From an uncultured Planktomarina sp. (lineage in GTDB: Bacteria > Pseudomonadota > Alphaproteobacteria > Rhodobacterales > Rhodobacteraceae): a DNA stretch of 64,000 nt. The translations under genes and the position numbers were made by a program. The stretch covers positions 434,001 to 498,000 of the forward strand of contig CAJJBJ010000002.1 in assembly GCA_905182455.1 (NCBI GenBank), given 5' to 3'. Positions 1 through 9,611 of the stretch are shown here, one piece after another. The notes under the pieces were generated by a model. It did no database searches, was not told the DNA's origin, and saw nothing but the letters and a program-made list of their open reading frames with translations. Position 1 is the stretch's first letter. The number at the start of each line of letters is the position of its first letter.

Positions 1-46
1 CGGTTCTTCCGTTGTTCCTGTTTCTCAATCCTAAGGATTATCAAGA

Positions 47-1111
47 ATGACACGCACCGTTGTTGAGTCAAAAACAAAAACCGCGATTATTGGTTTTGAC
101 GAGCCCTTCTGCGTTATCGGAGAGCGTATCAATCCAACTGGCCGGAAAATTCTCAATGCTGAGCTTGAGGCTGGAGATTTTTCTCGGGTTGAAGCCGACG
201 CCATTGCGCAAGCTGCGGCTGGCGCCTCGATCTTAGACATCAACTCTGGCGCCGTTTTTTCCAACAAAATGGCCGAAGATCCGCGCTATGCTGACAATAA
301 CTTTGTCGAACCGACATTGATGCGCGAATTAGTGCTGCGGGTGCAGGCGGTTGTCGACACACCTTTGTGCATCGACAGTTCCGTGCCCGGTGCTTTGGAA
401 AATGGCTTAGCCGCTGCCGAAGGCCGTCCCTTGCTCAATTCCGTGACCGGTGAAGAAGACCGGCTTGAGCTCGTTCTACCTTTAGTAAAAAAATACAACG
501 TGCCGGTGGTGGCTATCTCCAATGACGACACCGGGATTTCAGAAGATCCAGACGTGCGCTTTGCTGTGGCCAAGAAGATTGTCGAACGAGCCGCTGATTT
601 TGGCATTCCACCCCATGATATTGTGGTGGATCCCTTGGTGATGCCTGTGGGTGCGATGGGCACAGCTGGATTGCAGGTTTTCACCTTGGTGCGGCGCTTG
701 CGCGACGAGCTGGGCGTGAACACCACCTGCGGCGCATCGAATATCTCCTTTGGCCTGCCAAATCGTCATGGGATCAACAATGCCTTCTTGCCGATGGCCA
801 TGGTGGCCGGCATGACATCCGCAATCATGAATCCAGTGATGTTACCGGTCAATCAAGCCAAGATTGATGCCAAGAAAGAAGCCATTCGCGCGGCAGGCAT
901 CATGCTGCCGGAAGATATGGATGATGAAACTTTCGTGACCCTCTTTGGCATGGGCTCGACCAACTCCAAAGCAGGTAAGGAAATGGAAGCCATCCGGGCG
1001 GCCAATTTCCTGATGGACAATGACGCCAGCGGTGGGGCTTGGATCAAATTCAACAAAGTTCCCGGAGACGATGCCGGCGGGCGCGGTGGGCGCAAGCGCC
1101 GCCGCGGTTAA
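47..1111 (+). CDS. Methyltetrahydrofolate:corrinoid methyltransferase family protein
   Basis: 354-residue pterin-binding TIM-barrel protein of the family that moves methyl groups between tetrahydrofolate and a corrinoid protein. The family-type stretches DPLVMPVGAM (about residue 196) and CGASNISFGLPNRHGINNAF (about 227-246) are visible and line the pterin site in relatives. An N-terminal GERINPTGRK motif is also typical. The C-terminus ends in a Gly/Arg/Lys-rich tail (GGRGGRKRRRG) that looks disordered. The start is supported by AAGGA nine bases upstream. In Rhodobacteraceae such genes usually sit with other C1/corrinoid genes; these would lie left of the window and cannot be seen. The actual methyl donor is not deducible. 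Confidence 0.8.
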   Translation: MTRTVVESKTKTAIIGFDEPFCVIGERINPTGRKILNAELEAGDFSRVEADAIAQAAAGASILDINSGAVFSNKMAEDPRYADNNFVEPTLMRELVLRVQAVVDTPLCIDSSVPGALENGLAAAEGRPLLNSVTGEEDRLELVLPLVKKYNVPVVAISNDDTGISEDPDVRFAVAKKIVERAADFGIPPHDIVVDPLVMPVGAMGTAGLQVFTLVRRLRDELGVNTTCGASNISFGLPNRHGINNAFLPMAMVAGMTSAIMNPVMLPVNQAKIDAKKEAIRAAGIMLPEDMDDETFVTLFGMGSTNSKAGKEMEAIRAANFLMDNDASGGAWIKFNKVPGDDAGGRGGRKRRRG

Positions 1112-1130
1112 CAAAATCACAAGATCTCAA

Positions 1131-1158
1131 GGGCGCGGTGGCATCACTGCGCTCTTTT
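1131..1158 (+). terminator. Rho-independent terminator after the corrinoid methyltransferase
   Basis: Ten-pair stem GGGCGCGGTG / CACTGCGCTC with two G-U pairs and a GCAT loop, followed directly by TTTT and further T residues. It lies 20 bases after the stop codon and before the convergent aldolase gene. Confidence 0.7.
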
Positions 1159-1161
1159 GCT

Positions 1162-1932
1162 TTACAAGTTGCGCGCCGTGGCAGCCGTGGCTCTTAGAGC
1201 AGTTTGCAATGTGACCACATCCGCCGCCACGCCCAAAAACTTACCGCCCTGCGCCACAAAACGCTCTTGCTCCTCCTCCCCTAAACAAATTGTACCGGCG
1301 CAAAGCCCTGCTGCGGTGATATCAGCCATGCCTTTAGCGATAACCTCGAGCACATCAGGATGATTCAAATTACCCAAATATCCCATATCCGCACTTAAAT
1401 CGGCAGGACCAATGAAAATGCAATCTACCCCCGGTACTTTGGCAATCTGAGGGATATTGAGCATGGCAGACAATGTTTCGACCTGCACAATCACGCAGAT
1501 TTGGTCATTGGCGGTGTGGGCATAGTCTGAAATCGCGTTGTAACCGCTGGCCCGGGCCAAAGCGTAGCCAACCCCGCGATTGCCTTCGGGCGCATATTTG
1601 CAAGCCGCAACGACTTTGGCCGCCTGTTCGGCAGTCTCAACCATAGGCACCAAAATACTTTGCGCACCGATATCCAAGACCTGCTTTAGGATCCAATTCT
1701 CGCCGTCTGGCACACGTACAATGGCGCTGGCACCCAAGCCCTGCAATGCCCGCAGCTGCGACTCAATCAGCGGCAAATCATTGGGGCCATGCTCGCCATC
1801 GATCAAACACCAATCAAAGCCTGCGGCCCCGGCCATCTCAGCCACCGCGGGGCTGGTGAGCCCCAACCAAATGCCGATTTGCATTTCACCGGCGCGAATT
1901 GCGGCCTTTAACTCATTTGTTGGTGCAGGCAT
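1162..1932 (-). CDS. HpcH/HpaI-family aldolase
   Basis: 256-residue class II, metal-dependent aldolase of the HpcH/HpaI family. These enzymes cleave 2-keto acids such as 4-hydroxy-2-ketoheptanedioate or 2-keto-3-deoxy-L-rhamnonate to pyruvate (or pyruvic semialdehyde-type products) plus an aldehyde. Family signatures: IWLGLTSPAVAEMAG near the N-terminus, CLIDGEHGPND (metal and catalytic His region), VPMVETAEQA, and IFIGPADLSADMGY near residue 173. It stands alone between a convergent methyltransferase and the divergent glucokinase. It could serve the sugar-acid cluster at 15-20 kb (inference); the substrate is not determinable from sequence. Confidence 0.85.
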   Translation of the reverse strand: MPAPTNELKAAIRAGEMQIGIWLGLTSPAVAEMAGAAGFDWCLIDGEHGPNDLPLIESQLRALQGLGASAIVRVPDGENWILKQVLDIGAQSILVPMVETAEQAAKVVAACKYAPEGNRGVGYALARASGYNAISDYAHTANDQICVIVQVETLSAMLNIPQIAKVPGVDCIFIGPADLSADMGYLGNLNHPDVLEVIAKGMADITAAGLCAGTICLGEEEQERFVAQGGKFLGVAADVVTLQTALRATAATARNL

Positions 1933-2081
1933 GGCCTAATCCTTTGTTGCTTGGATAAAAACAGCCATAGAACACGCCAAATGACAAGGCTTTTACAAAT
2001 TTTCCTACTCTGCGCCCTTGCAAAAATTGCACAAAATCAAGTAAACAATGGCAAGAAAATTAAGTGAGTTGGACTGAGAAT

Positions 2082-3041
2082 ATGGGTATGCAATATCTGA
2101 TCGCAGACGTGGGCGGCACCAACACCCGCGTGGCGCTGGCTCATGATGGGCGATTGCAGACCGACAGCATCCACCGCTACCGCAATGTCAATCAATTTGG
2201 CGTCGCGGAAATTCTACAAGATTACCTGAGTAATCACGCTCCAGATTCCCGCCCCTCAGCGGTGTGTATCGATGTGGCAGGCCCGGTTGGAGACAACCAA
2301 GGTCAGCTGACCAATCTCGATTGGACAGTTACAACCGCTCAACTTTGCGACGCCACAGGCGCAAGCCGCGGGGCCATTATCAACGACATGCAGGCCCAAG
2401 GCTTGGCTTTGTCACATTTGCCCACCGAATCCTTCAGCAGCGTGCTCAAAGGCACGGCCCAGACGGGCAACCGCATCGTGGTGAACGTCGGCACGGGCTT
2501 CAATTCGGCGGTGGTTTTGGGCGATGGGCCAAAGCTCACCGTGCCAGGCAGTGAAACGGGTCATGTGAACCTTCCGGTGCCCAGCCCCGAGATCTTCGAA
2601 TTGCACCAATATCTGACAGCCCGCTTTGGATTTGCCTCTGCCGAGGAAGTACTGTCCGGCCGTGGCTTGGGTCACATCTATGCCTTCTTAGCCCAGCACA
2701 GCGCGTCGGAGCCTCTGCCCAGCTCTCAACATATCATGGCACATTTGGACAGTGATCCTCTTGCGCTCAAATCCATCTCTATTTTGCTGGAAGTATTTGG
2801 CTGCGTGTGTGGCAATCTCGCGCTGACGCACCTACCGTTTGGTGGAATTTATTTGGTTGGCGGCATGGCCCAGGCCCTCGCAGATCACTATTCAGATAGT
2901 CCCTTTCACAGCGCCTTCGCCGCAAAAGGCCGATTTTCCGAGTTTATGAACCAATTTTCGGTAAATTTGGTGCAAGATGACCATGCGGCCCTTGCGGGAT
3001 GTATCGCGCATCTGCAATTCTTTGAGAATGACACTCACTGA
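2082..3041 (+). CDS. glk: Glucokinase (Glk family)
   Basis: ATP-dependent glucokinase of the bacterial Glk family, giving glucose 6-phosphate. Visible motifs are the N-terminal phosphate-binding ADVGGTNTR, a central GTGFNSAVV phosphate loop, PGSETGHVNLP (sugar-binding region), EEVLSGRGLGHIY and a C-terminal GGIYLVGGMAQAL. At about 320 residues it has the usual family length. Three in-frame starts exist: GTG 2064, ATG 2082 and ATG 2088. I prefer 2082, which has GAG just upstream, although 2088 would begin right before the conserved strand. Its 3' end overlaps the next gene by 14 bases, so the two are probably co-transcribed. Confidence 0.85.
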   Translation: MGMQYLIADVGGTNTRVALAHDGRLQTDSIHRYRNVNQFGVAEILQDYLSNHAPDSRPSAVCIDVAGPVGDNQGQLTNLDWTVTTAQLCDATGASRGAIINDMQAQGLALSHLPTESFSSVLKGTAQTGNRIVVNVGTGFNSAVVLGDGPKLTVPGSETGHVNLPVPSPEIFELHQYLTARFGFASAEEVLSGRGLGHIYAFLAQHSASEPLPSSQHIMAHLDSDPLALKSISILLEVFGCVCGNLALTHLPFGGIYLVGGMAQALADHYSDSPFHSAFAAKGRFSEFMNQFSVNLVQDDHAALAGCIAHLQFFENDTH

Positions 3042-4221
3042 TCTGCTTTCCAACAAACTGGCCCGGCAGCATTTCCTAGATCGCCACCGCCTGCGCGCCC
3101 CGCCACTCAGCACTACGCCGCAAAGCGTCTTGGGACACCTTAACTTTGTGCAGGTTGACAGTATCAACACTATGGCGCGGGCCCATGATCTGATCTTATG
3201 GTCGCGGCAACAATCCTACCGCCCAACAGACCTGCGCAAGATGGTCGATATCAACCGCAGCGCCTTTGAAGGCTGGACCCATGATGCCTCAATCTTGCCA
3301 ATAAAGGCCTTCCCCCATTGGCAACATAAATTTACCCGCGACGGGGCTTTGTTGCAAAAGCGCTGGAAATTGTGGCACCGAGGCGACTTTCTGGCGCAAA
3401 CTCAAACGGTATTGGACCAAATTGCCAGCCAAGGCCCAGTTGGCTCAGGCGATGTTGGCACGCAGGAAAAACGAGGTGGCGGCGGTTGGTGGGATTGGCA
3501 TCCGTCCAAAACCGCATTGGAATATCTCTGGCGCACCGGTCGTATCGCCGTCACCCGCCGCGAAGGTTTTCGCAAGATTTACGATTTGGTCGAAAACGTG
3601 ATCCCCAACGCCTATTTGCACCAACATCCCTCCCCAGATGACAGCACCGATTGGGCCTGCCGCTCGGCCCTTCAGGCCATGGGCTTTGCCACCGAAAAAG
3701 AAATCGCCAAATTTTATGATTTTGTGACGATTTTAGATGTGACGCGCTGGTTGGCGCTCAGACAGGCCGAGGGGGAGATCCGTTGGATCCATGTTGAGGC
3801 CGCGGACGGCACATCCCGCCTACGGGCTATATTTACGCAAGATTGGGAGAGATTACAAACCCCGCTGCCCTTCGCCCCGCGCGTGCGCATCCTAAGCCCC
3901 TTTGATCCCGCCCTGCGCAACCGGCAGCGCGCGCAAGAGCTCTTTGGGTTTTCCTACCGGATTGAGGTATTTGTCCCCGCCGCCAAGCGCGTCTATGGCT
4001 ATTATGTCTTTCCGATGTTGGAAGGTGACAAGCTGATTGGCCGCATCGAGGTCAAAACCAACAGGCCAAACAGAACATTAGACATTTTAGGCATATGGCC
4101 CGAAGCCACCACAGGTCTTACCCCCGCCCGCAAAGCCCGCATTCAGGCCGAACTGACCCGATTGTGCGGCTTAGCAGGTTGTGAGGGAGTGAGCGGGCTT
4201 GAGGTTTTGGCCCGCGCATAA
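3028..4221 (+). CDS. Winged-helix DNA glycosylase, YcaQ/AlkX (HTH_42) family
   Basis: About 397 residues, the size of the YcaQ/AlkX family of DNA glycosylases that unhook interstrand crosslinks and remove bulky alkylated bases. The Q-x-D motif (FVQVDSINTMARAHDLILWSR region, near residue 40) matches the catalytic QxD/QxQ motif reported for this family. The central GWWDWHPSKTALEYLWRTGRI and late RILSPFDPALRNRQRAQELF segments are also family-typical. I start it at ATG 3028, because the upstream in-frame ATGs lie inside glucokinase and the protein then begins MTLTDLLSNKLARQ. Its stop lies only four bases from the convergent stop of the reductase fusion. Confidence 0.8.
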   Translation: MTLTDLLSNKLARQHFLDRHRLRAPPLSTTPQSVLGHLNFVQVDSINTMARAHDLILWSRQQSYRPTDLRKMVDINRSAFEGWTHDASILPIKAFPHWQHKFTRDGALLQKRWKLWHRGDFLAQTQTVLDQIASQGPVGSGDVGTQEKRGGGGWWDWHPSKTALEYLWRTGRIAVTRREGFRKIYDLVENVIPNAYLHQHPSPDDSTDWACRSALQAMGFATEKEIAKFYDFVTILDVTRWLALRQAEGEIRWIHVEAADGTSRLRAIFTQDWERLQTPLPFAPRVRILSPFDPALRNRQRAQELFGFSYRIEVFVPAAKRVYGYYVFPMLEGDKLIGRIEVKTNRPNRTLDILGIWPEATTGLTPARKARIQAELTRLCGLAGCEGVSGLEVLARA

Positions 4222-4225
4222 CCCG

Positions 4226-7200
4226 CTAGATATCCAATATCAAAACCCCGTTCTCCTGCAAAGCCCGGCTTTGACAGAGTATAATCGTGGTTTCACGTTG
4301 CGCCGCGGAGAGGACAAAATCACGATGTTCAACTTCGCCTGCAATCACCGTGCATTTGCACACGCCACACAGACCATCTGAGCATTTCACATCTACAGGT
4401 ATCCCCGCCGCAATCAAGGCATCACTGGCGGATTGATCTGCGTTCACCGCAAGCTTTTGACCATTGCTACGCTCAATCTCAAACGGCAGATTAACCCAAT
4501 CTAACATGTCCGGCACTGCGAAAAATTCCGCATGCAACGCTGCATCAGGATAGCCTATGGCGCGGGCATGACCCAAAATTGCGCTCATGTAGGCATCCGG
4601 GCCGCAGACATAGATATGAACGCCCGGCGCGTAGGGCGGAACGGCTACTGCAATATCCAATCGGCTGCCTTGATCAGAGTAGTGCTTGCTGGTTTTTGCG
4701 GCCCAAGGCTGCGCTGCAAAATCACCGTCGAACGCAGCGGAGTCTAGTCTACTGGCCGAATACATCATCTTAAAATCGCGCCCGGCATGGTCCAACTCAT
4801 GGGCAAAGGCAATCATCGGCGTTACACCAATGCCGCCGCCAAACAGCAACGACAGGTTGGACTGCGTTTCAAGACCAAAATGGTTGATTGGTTTGGAGAC
4901 AAATACGCGCCGGCCTTGCTCAAAAATACGGTGCATCAGTTTTGATCCACCGCGTCCTTCCGGCTCAATCAACACCGCAATTTCATAACAACTGCGATCC
5001 GCAGGATCCCCGCACAACGAATATTGCCGCAGAAACTCTGGCGCCACAACGATATCCAAATGCGCCCCTGCGGTCCAAACTGGCAAATCCGCAGCATCAG
5101 CGGCAACCAATCTATATTTCTTCACACCGCCCGCACAGTCCGTGACGCAATCTACAATCATCTGAATGACTGGCGCTTCTTGATCGCTTTGGTACAGGTG
5201 TAAGTGATCCTGTGCGCCGCTAGCAGATTTGGCCTGATACGCCTCAGCGGTGATCATGGCTTGGTAGGCCTCAATACCCGCTTCACGGTCCATTGGGGAT
5301 GGATAGGGATAGGGATGCGGAGCCAAGGGGGCAGGATAAACCGCCAAGGTTTGATCGGCGTATTTGAGATCTAGATCCTTTTGCAGCGCCCGTGCGTTCG
5401 CCACATGTAGGCTAGGCGCATAGGCCCCATCTTCTGTCAGCTCTAGATCCCACCACCACTTTTTCACTGGGTTCAATTCACCGTGACCGACCATATCATC
5501 AAGCTTGGCCAAAACAGGCGCCATCTGCGGCACATTCATCGCAGCCCAACGAAACGGCGCTTCCGAAAACAAGCCCTCAAGGTTCCAAGGACAGGTTTTC
5601 ATGCACCGACCACACATTGCACCACCCGGCGTGTTGATCCGGTAGGTGGCGCATTTTTGACTGTCTGACTTCCAAATTTCATACCCGTTAAACATCAATT
5701 TTGGCCCTGCGGTGATCGCTCCAGACGGGCATTCGCGCGCGCATTTATTGCAGCTGTCACAAAACTTTTGCAGTCCAAAATCAATGGGCTTGTCATGGGC
5801 CATCGGCAGTGATGTGGTCACCGCACCCGATTTCAAACGTGGCCCCAGAAACGGATTTAATATCACCTCACCTATCCGGCTCACCTCCCCCAGTCCAGAC
5901 AGCAGCAACAAGGGCGGTTGCAGCACCTCACCGTCCATCACCGTATGGGCCTTGGCCGAATAGCCCATATTGCGGATATGCTGGGCCAGAATCCCACCGA
6001 ATAGCGAAAACCGCAGATAGGCCCGCATGGATTGCGCCACGCTGATCCAATCATCACCGGAGGCCCCCTCCATCGTTTCGAAGCCTTGATCAACAATCAT
6101 ACTGACCGCATGGTCATGCGGCGGGATGATAGGCGTGCCGCGGGCATCATGAGAATACCAGCTCCACTCCGGGCAGCGCGACAGGCCCGTAGCGTCAATG
6201 CCCATAAAATAACTTGCGCCCTTGATGTTTTCGCCAGCTTTTTCAGGTGAAATCTGTTGCACCTCTTGGGCAGGCTCGCCATCTTGCAACAGCACAAAGG
6301 CCCCCAAAAGTCGCCGTTGCGCGGCGCTCGGGGCGGCTTTTCGAACATAATGGCCGCCCGTCGCGCCTTTTTGCACCTGCGGGCCCATATCGCCAAATTG
6401 CGCGCGTGCAAACATATCGGTGCGTTTTGGCACCCGCGCGATATTGGGCTCATCCATATAGGTGGTTGGAGTTTCCACCCGTTTCAGCGTTTCAAAAGGA
6501 TGCGCGCCGCTCACATAATCGCGTGCCGCATAGGGATCATGATTGCCCCGGCTGGCCCCGCCATGCCGTCCAAAGATCCAGTCTAGGGACTTCAAGGCCG
6601 ATTTGGGCTGAACCGCCGCCAAAGGCTGATCATAGGCCAAGGGCATATCTGTGGTCACGGCAGCCAAACCAAAGCGGCCACCCAGCCATGGATGGGTGAT
6701 ATGATTGCCCTCGACCTCTGCTACGCCCGCTTTGACCGCTAGCCGGGACAGCTCTACATCGCTTGTGGTCGCTGAATGCGCCCGCGCGCTGAAGCCCAAC
6801 ACCCGCAGGTAATTGGCCAGTACAGTTGCAGTTTCCATGCCCAAAACTGCCGCACGTTCAGCCTGCGCATCTTGCACCCAGTCACAGCCAGACTCATCCG
6901 GCCGAGGGTCGCGGCGGTAGTCCACTAAAAACACCAAAGCCCCGGTATGATGGCTAATAGATTCAAGCTTTGCAGCCATGCTTTCCTTGAGATCAGCCAT
7001 AATCATATCAATGCCCGCCGCCAGCGTTTTGGTCTGCCTTGTGCTCAAAGCATAGGCCAACCGCGCCACCTCCGGGTTGAGGCGCGGGGTTGCAAGATGG
7101 TCATCCGCGGCTAGAGCGGTTACCCCCACCATGGCAATGTCGTTGAAATAAGCAAATGCCTTCAGGTGATTGGAGCGCTCTTGCAAATCTGATGGAATTT

Positions 7201-7426
7201 CTGAAACCACCGAGTTTGCACGACCGTCGCGCACCGCATCCATCATGGCTTGAAATTCCGCCATGGCCGGCACGATGCTGCTACTGGCGGTCGGGCGCTG
7301 GAAATCCAACACCGGCCAAGGGACAAGGGCTTTTAGATCTGGGCACACCGAGCTGCGCATGAGCCGTTCTGTGGGAAAGCGGCCCATATGGATGGGGCGG
7401 TTACGATCTGAAAACAGCTTGCTCAT
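4226..7426 (-). CDS. Reductive dehalogenase-like protein fused to a flavin/2Fe-2S reductase
   Basis: About 1066 residues with three parts. Residues about 80-550 contain two divergent copies of the corrinoid-binding nitroreductase-like fold (around 90-270 and 400-550). They are followed by two [4Fe-4S] motifs: CDSCNKCARECP (Cys 556, 559, 562, 566) and a Cys at 592 with CGRCMKTCP (605, 608, 612). From about 745 there is a phthalate-dioxygenase-reductase-like module with RQYSLCGDP (flavin, ~801), GGGIGVTPM (NAD(P)H, ~863) and a plant-type ferredoxin CSDGLCGVC (1015, 1020, 1023, with Cys 1051). This is the architecture of self-sufficient, catabolic RdhA enzymes (BhbA type). No Tat signal or RdhB anchor gene is seen, which suggests a cytoplasmic enzyme. 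ATG 7426 overlaps the xdhC stop as ATGA, with AAGGA ten bases upstream; ATG 7447 is the alternative. The substrate is unknown. Confidence 0.8.
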   Translation of the reverse strand: MSKLFSDRNRPIHMGRFPTERLMRSSVCPDLKALVPWPVLDFQRPTASSSIVPAMAEFQAMMDAVRDGRANSVVSEIPSDLQERSNHLKAFAYFNDIAMVGVTALAADDHLATPRLNPEVARLAYALSTRQTKTLAAGIDMIMADLKESMAAKLESISHHTGALVFLVDYRRDPRPDESGCDWVQDAQAERAAVLGMETATVLANYLRVLGFSARAHSATTSDVELSRLAVKAGVAEVEGNHITHPWLGGRFGLAAVTTDMPLAYDQPLAAVQPKSALKSLDWIFGRHGGASRGNHDPYAARDYVSGAHPFETLKRVETPTTYMDEPNIARVPKRTDMFARAQFGDMGPQVQKGATGGHYVRKAAPSAAQRRLLGAFVLLQDGEPAQEVQQISPEKAGENIKGASYFMGIDATGLSRCPEWSWYSHDARGTPIIPPHDHAVSMIVDQGFETMEGASGDDWISVAQSMRAYLRFSLFGGILAQHIRNMGYSAKAHTVMDGEVLQPPLLLLSGLGEVSRIGEVILNPFLGPRLKSGAVTTSLPMAHDKPIDFGLQKFCDSCNKCARECPSGAITAGPKLMFNGYEIWKSDSQKCATYRINTPGGAMCGRCMKTCPWNLEGLFSEAPFRWAAMNVPQMAPVLAKLDDMVGHGELNPVKKWWWDLELTEDGAYAPSLHVANARALQKDLDLKYADQTLAVYPAPLAPHPYPYPSPMDREAGIEAYQAMITAEAYQAKSASGAQDHLHLYQSDQEAPVIQMIVDCVTDCAGGVKKYRLVAADAADLPVWTAGAHLDIVVAPEFLRQYSLCGDPADRSCYEIAVLIEPEGRGGSKLMHRIFEQGRRVFVSKPINHFGLETQSNLSLLFGGGIGVTPMIAFAHELDHAGRDFKMMYSASRLDSAAFDGDFAAQPWAAKTSKHYSDQGSRLDIAVAVPPYAPGVHIYVCGPDAYMSAILGHARAIGYPDAALHAEFFAVPDMLDWVNLPFEIERSNGQKLAVNADQSASDALIAAGIPVDVKCSDGLCGVCKCTVIAGEVEHRDFVLSAAQRETTIILCQSRALQENGVLILDI

Positions 7427-8394
7427 GGGGATGGCATCCTTAGGCATTGGGTGATGGCCGCTAGAATAGACAGGGCAATCTCTGCCGGAGACTTACTGCC
7501 GATGGACAATCCTACCGGTCCTTGGATGCGGTCGAATTGGGCCGCACTCACCCCCAAGTCCAACATAGATGCCCGGCGCTTGGCATGTGTGCGCGTCGAG
7601 CCCAGTGCCCCTATATAAAAAGCCTCGGTCGCAAGCACAGCTTGCAAGGACGGCGTGTCCATTTTTGGATCATGGGTCAGGGTCACCAAAGCCGTGCGAT
7701 TGTCGATGGCGAGACCAGCCAAAGCATCCTCGGGCCAATCCACGATCAGCTCTTGATCTGGAAACCTTTGAGGGCTGGCGAAGGATTCGCGTGGGTCAAT
7801 GATGGTGACCTGATAGCCCGCAAGTTGCGCCATTGGCGCCAAAAACTGTGCAATATGCACCGCCCCCACCACGACCAAACGCAAATGTGGGTTTTGAATA
7901 TGAGTGTAAACCTGCTCTGAGACACCGCCCAGACCAGTGAAGTCCTGCGAATGGGTTTGTGGCGCGATCACAGCCCGCGCCCAAGTTTGCAAATTGACCT
8001 GAAGTCCTAGCCCTTGGCGATCGGTGTAAGCCTGCGCCAAAGCCTCCAGCGCTTCCACTGCGACCCCCTGCCCAAAGCCAACAGGCTCAACCATGATCTT
8101 GATCGTGCCACCACAGGCCAGCCCCACAGCGAAAGCATCCACATCATTCACACCGTATTCCAGCACCTTACAGGTGCCATCAGCCAAAACCTCCAGCGCC
8201 TCAAGCACCACGGCCCCCTCAACGCAGCCACCAGAGACAGAGCCATGAAAAGAGCCATCTTCACAGACCACCAATTGCGCCCCCACCGGACGGGGCGACG
8301 AGCCCCATGTGCTCAAAACCGTGGCCAGAGCCACCTTTTGCCCTTTGCGGTGCAGCGAGGCTGCAAGCCCACCTATATGCTGTGACACCTTCAT
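7423..8394 (-). CDS. XdhC/CoxF-family molybdenum cofactor maturation protein
   Basis: 323 residues. XdhC/CoxI-family proteins help sulfurate and insert the molybdenum cofactor into xanthine-dehydrogenase/CO-dehydrogenase-type enzymes. The N-terminal domain carries ATVLSTWGSSPRPVGAQL and GSVSGGCVEGAVV, both family hallmarks. The C-terminal half has a Rossmann-like LVVVGAVHIAQFLAPMAQLAGY, with Ala and Val where many members have a stricter G-x-G-x-x-A pattern, and ends with GLSIGSKSPAEIALSILAAI. It overlaps coxE by four bases upstream and the reductase fusion downstream (ATGA), so it sits inside a translationally coupled operon and probably services the CoxL of this cluster. Confidence 0.88.
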   Translation of the reverse strand: MKVSQHIGGLAASLHRKGQKVALATVLSTWGSSPRPVGAQLVVCEDGSFHGSVSGGCVEGAVVLEALEVLADGTCKVLEYGVNDVDAFAVGLACGGTIKIMVEPVGFGQGVAVEALEALAQAYTDRQGLGLQVNLQTWARAVIAPQTHSQDFTGLGGVSEQVYTHIQNPHLRLVVVGAVHIAQFLAPMAQLAGYQVTIIDPRESFASPQRFPDQELIVDWPEDALAGLAIDNRTALVTLTHDPKMDTPSLQAVLATEAFYIGALGSTRTHAKRRASMLDLGVSAAQFDRIQGPVGLSIGSKSPAEIALSILAAITQCLRMPSP

Positions 8395-9611
8395 TTTAAC
8401 AGTCCCATCACTCTGGTTTTATGATCCGCGCGCAAACCATTTCTCAGACCATCGGATAATTCCTGCAGACTGTCCAGATTATGACAGGCCACAAAGGACG
8501 ACACATGCGGCAACATCGCGCGAATGCCAGCGGCTTGTGGCGAAAACTGATCCCATCGCAGCAGCGGATTAAGCCAAATCAGCTCACGGGTTTGCAGCGC
8601 CAATCGGGAGATTTCTGCCTCCAATTGCGTAATGGCCTCACGCTCCAACCCGTCGGTGATCAACAGCACTACCGACGGGGTTGAGAGCACCCGTCGTGCC
8701 CAATGCCGGTTAAACTCCCCAAGGCTCGTGGCGATGCGCGTGCCGCCTTCCCAGTCGCGCACGTGACTGCCAATGGCCGTCAGTGCGGCATCCGGGTCTT
8801 TGATGGTCAACAAAGGTGATATATTATGCAGACGCGTACCAAAGGTGAAACTGTGCACCTCGGCCCAAGATTGCCCCTGAGCCTGCGCCATGGAATGCAC
8901 AAAATGCATCATCATGCGGCTGTAACGGGTCATGGAGCCTGAAATATCACACAGCACCACAAGGTTGAGCCGCCGTGGTTTGGCGCGTTGTTTGGGCAGT
9001 TGCATCATTTCACCACCACTTCGCCGGGCACTTTGTAGGGCTTTGCGGCGATCAATTTGCACCGTATTTGCAGCCTGCGCATACCGACGCCCAAGCACTT
9101 TGGGCAGATCAAGCCCCATGCTGCGAATGGCAATTTTAGCTGCACGGATTTCTGCGGCGGTCATGGCGTCGAAATCTTTCTGGGTGAGCTTTTCCATATT
9201 GGAATGCGAAAACTGCGCGTCGACTTCCAATTGCTCTTTCGGGGGCGCTTGGCGGGGATTGCCCCCCCCGGCCGCCATCGCCTCAGCCGCCCGGTTTTGT
9301 GCCGGCTTCAAGGGGCGATCAATTGGCGGCGCGGTGATCACAGGCAAGAGATTGGTGATCATATTTTCCAAAAACTCAGGGTCACGCCAAAACATGGCAA
9401 ACACTTGATCAAAAATTAAAAGATGCTCAGCACGGGTCACAATCATTGCGCGCAGGGTGGTGTGAAAATCACGGCGATTGGTAAAACCCACCGTCTGTAC
9501 CGCGCGCAAGGCCTCAAGAATTTGCGCTGTGCCCACTGGAACCCCTGCCCGCCTTAGAGCACGCACAAAATAAACAATATTATCCGGCAGCCTTCCGGCG
9601 GTTGGTGTCAT
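8391..9611 (-). CDS. coxE: VWA-domain protein CoxE
   Basis: 406-residue CoxE-family protein. An N-terminal helical region precedes a von Willebrand A domain with the MIDAS motif DISGS at 222-226 (LCDISGSMTRYS), then TFGTRL and ITDGLERE further on. CoxE works with the MoxR-type ATPase CoxD in post-translational assembly of the Mo/Cu or Mo site of CO-dehydrogenase-type hydroxylases in characterised systems. It overlaps coxD by four bases (ATGA) and xdhC likewise, giving the fixed order coxD-coxE-coxF. Confidence 0.88.
   Translation of the reverse strand: MTPTAGRLPDNIVYFVRALRRAGVPVGTAQILEALRAVQTVGFTNRRDFHTTLRAMIVTRAEHLLIFDQVFAMFWRDPEFLENMITNLLPVITAPPIDRPLKPAQNRAAEAMAAGGGNPRQAPPKEQLEVDAQFSHSNMEKLTQKDFDAMTAAEIRAAKIAIRSMGLDLPKVLGRRYAQAANTVQIDRRKALQSARRSGGEMMQLPKQRAKPRRLNLVVLCDISGSMTRYSRMMMHFVHSMAQAQGQSWAEVHSFTFGTRLHNISPLLTIKDPDAALTAIGSHVRDWEGGTRIATSLGEFNRHWARRVLSTPSVVLLITDGLEREAITQLEAEISRLALQTRELIWLNPLLRWDQFSPQAAGIRAMLPHVSSFVACHNLDSLQELSDGLRNGLRADHKTRVMGLLK

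Noticed and set aside
1-46. Cobalamin riboswitch ahead of the corrinoid methyltransferase
   Set aside because: Only 46 upstream bases are in the window and no B12-box-like sequence is present in them.
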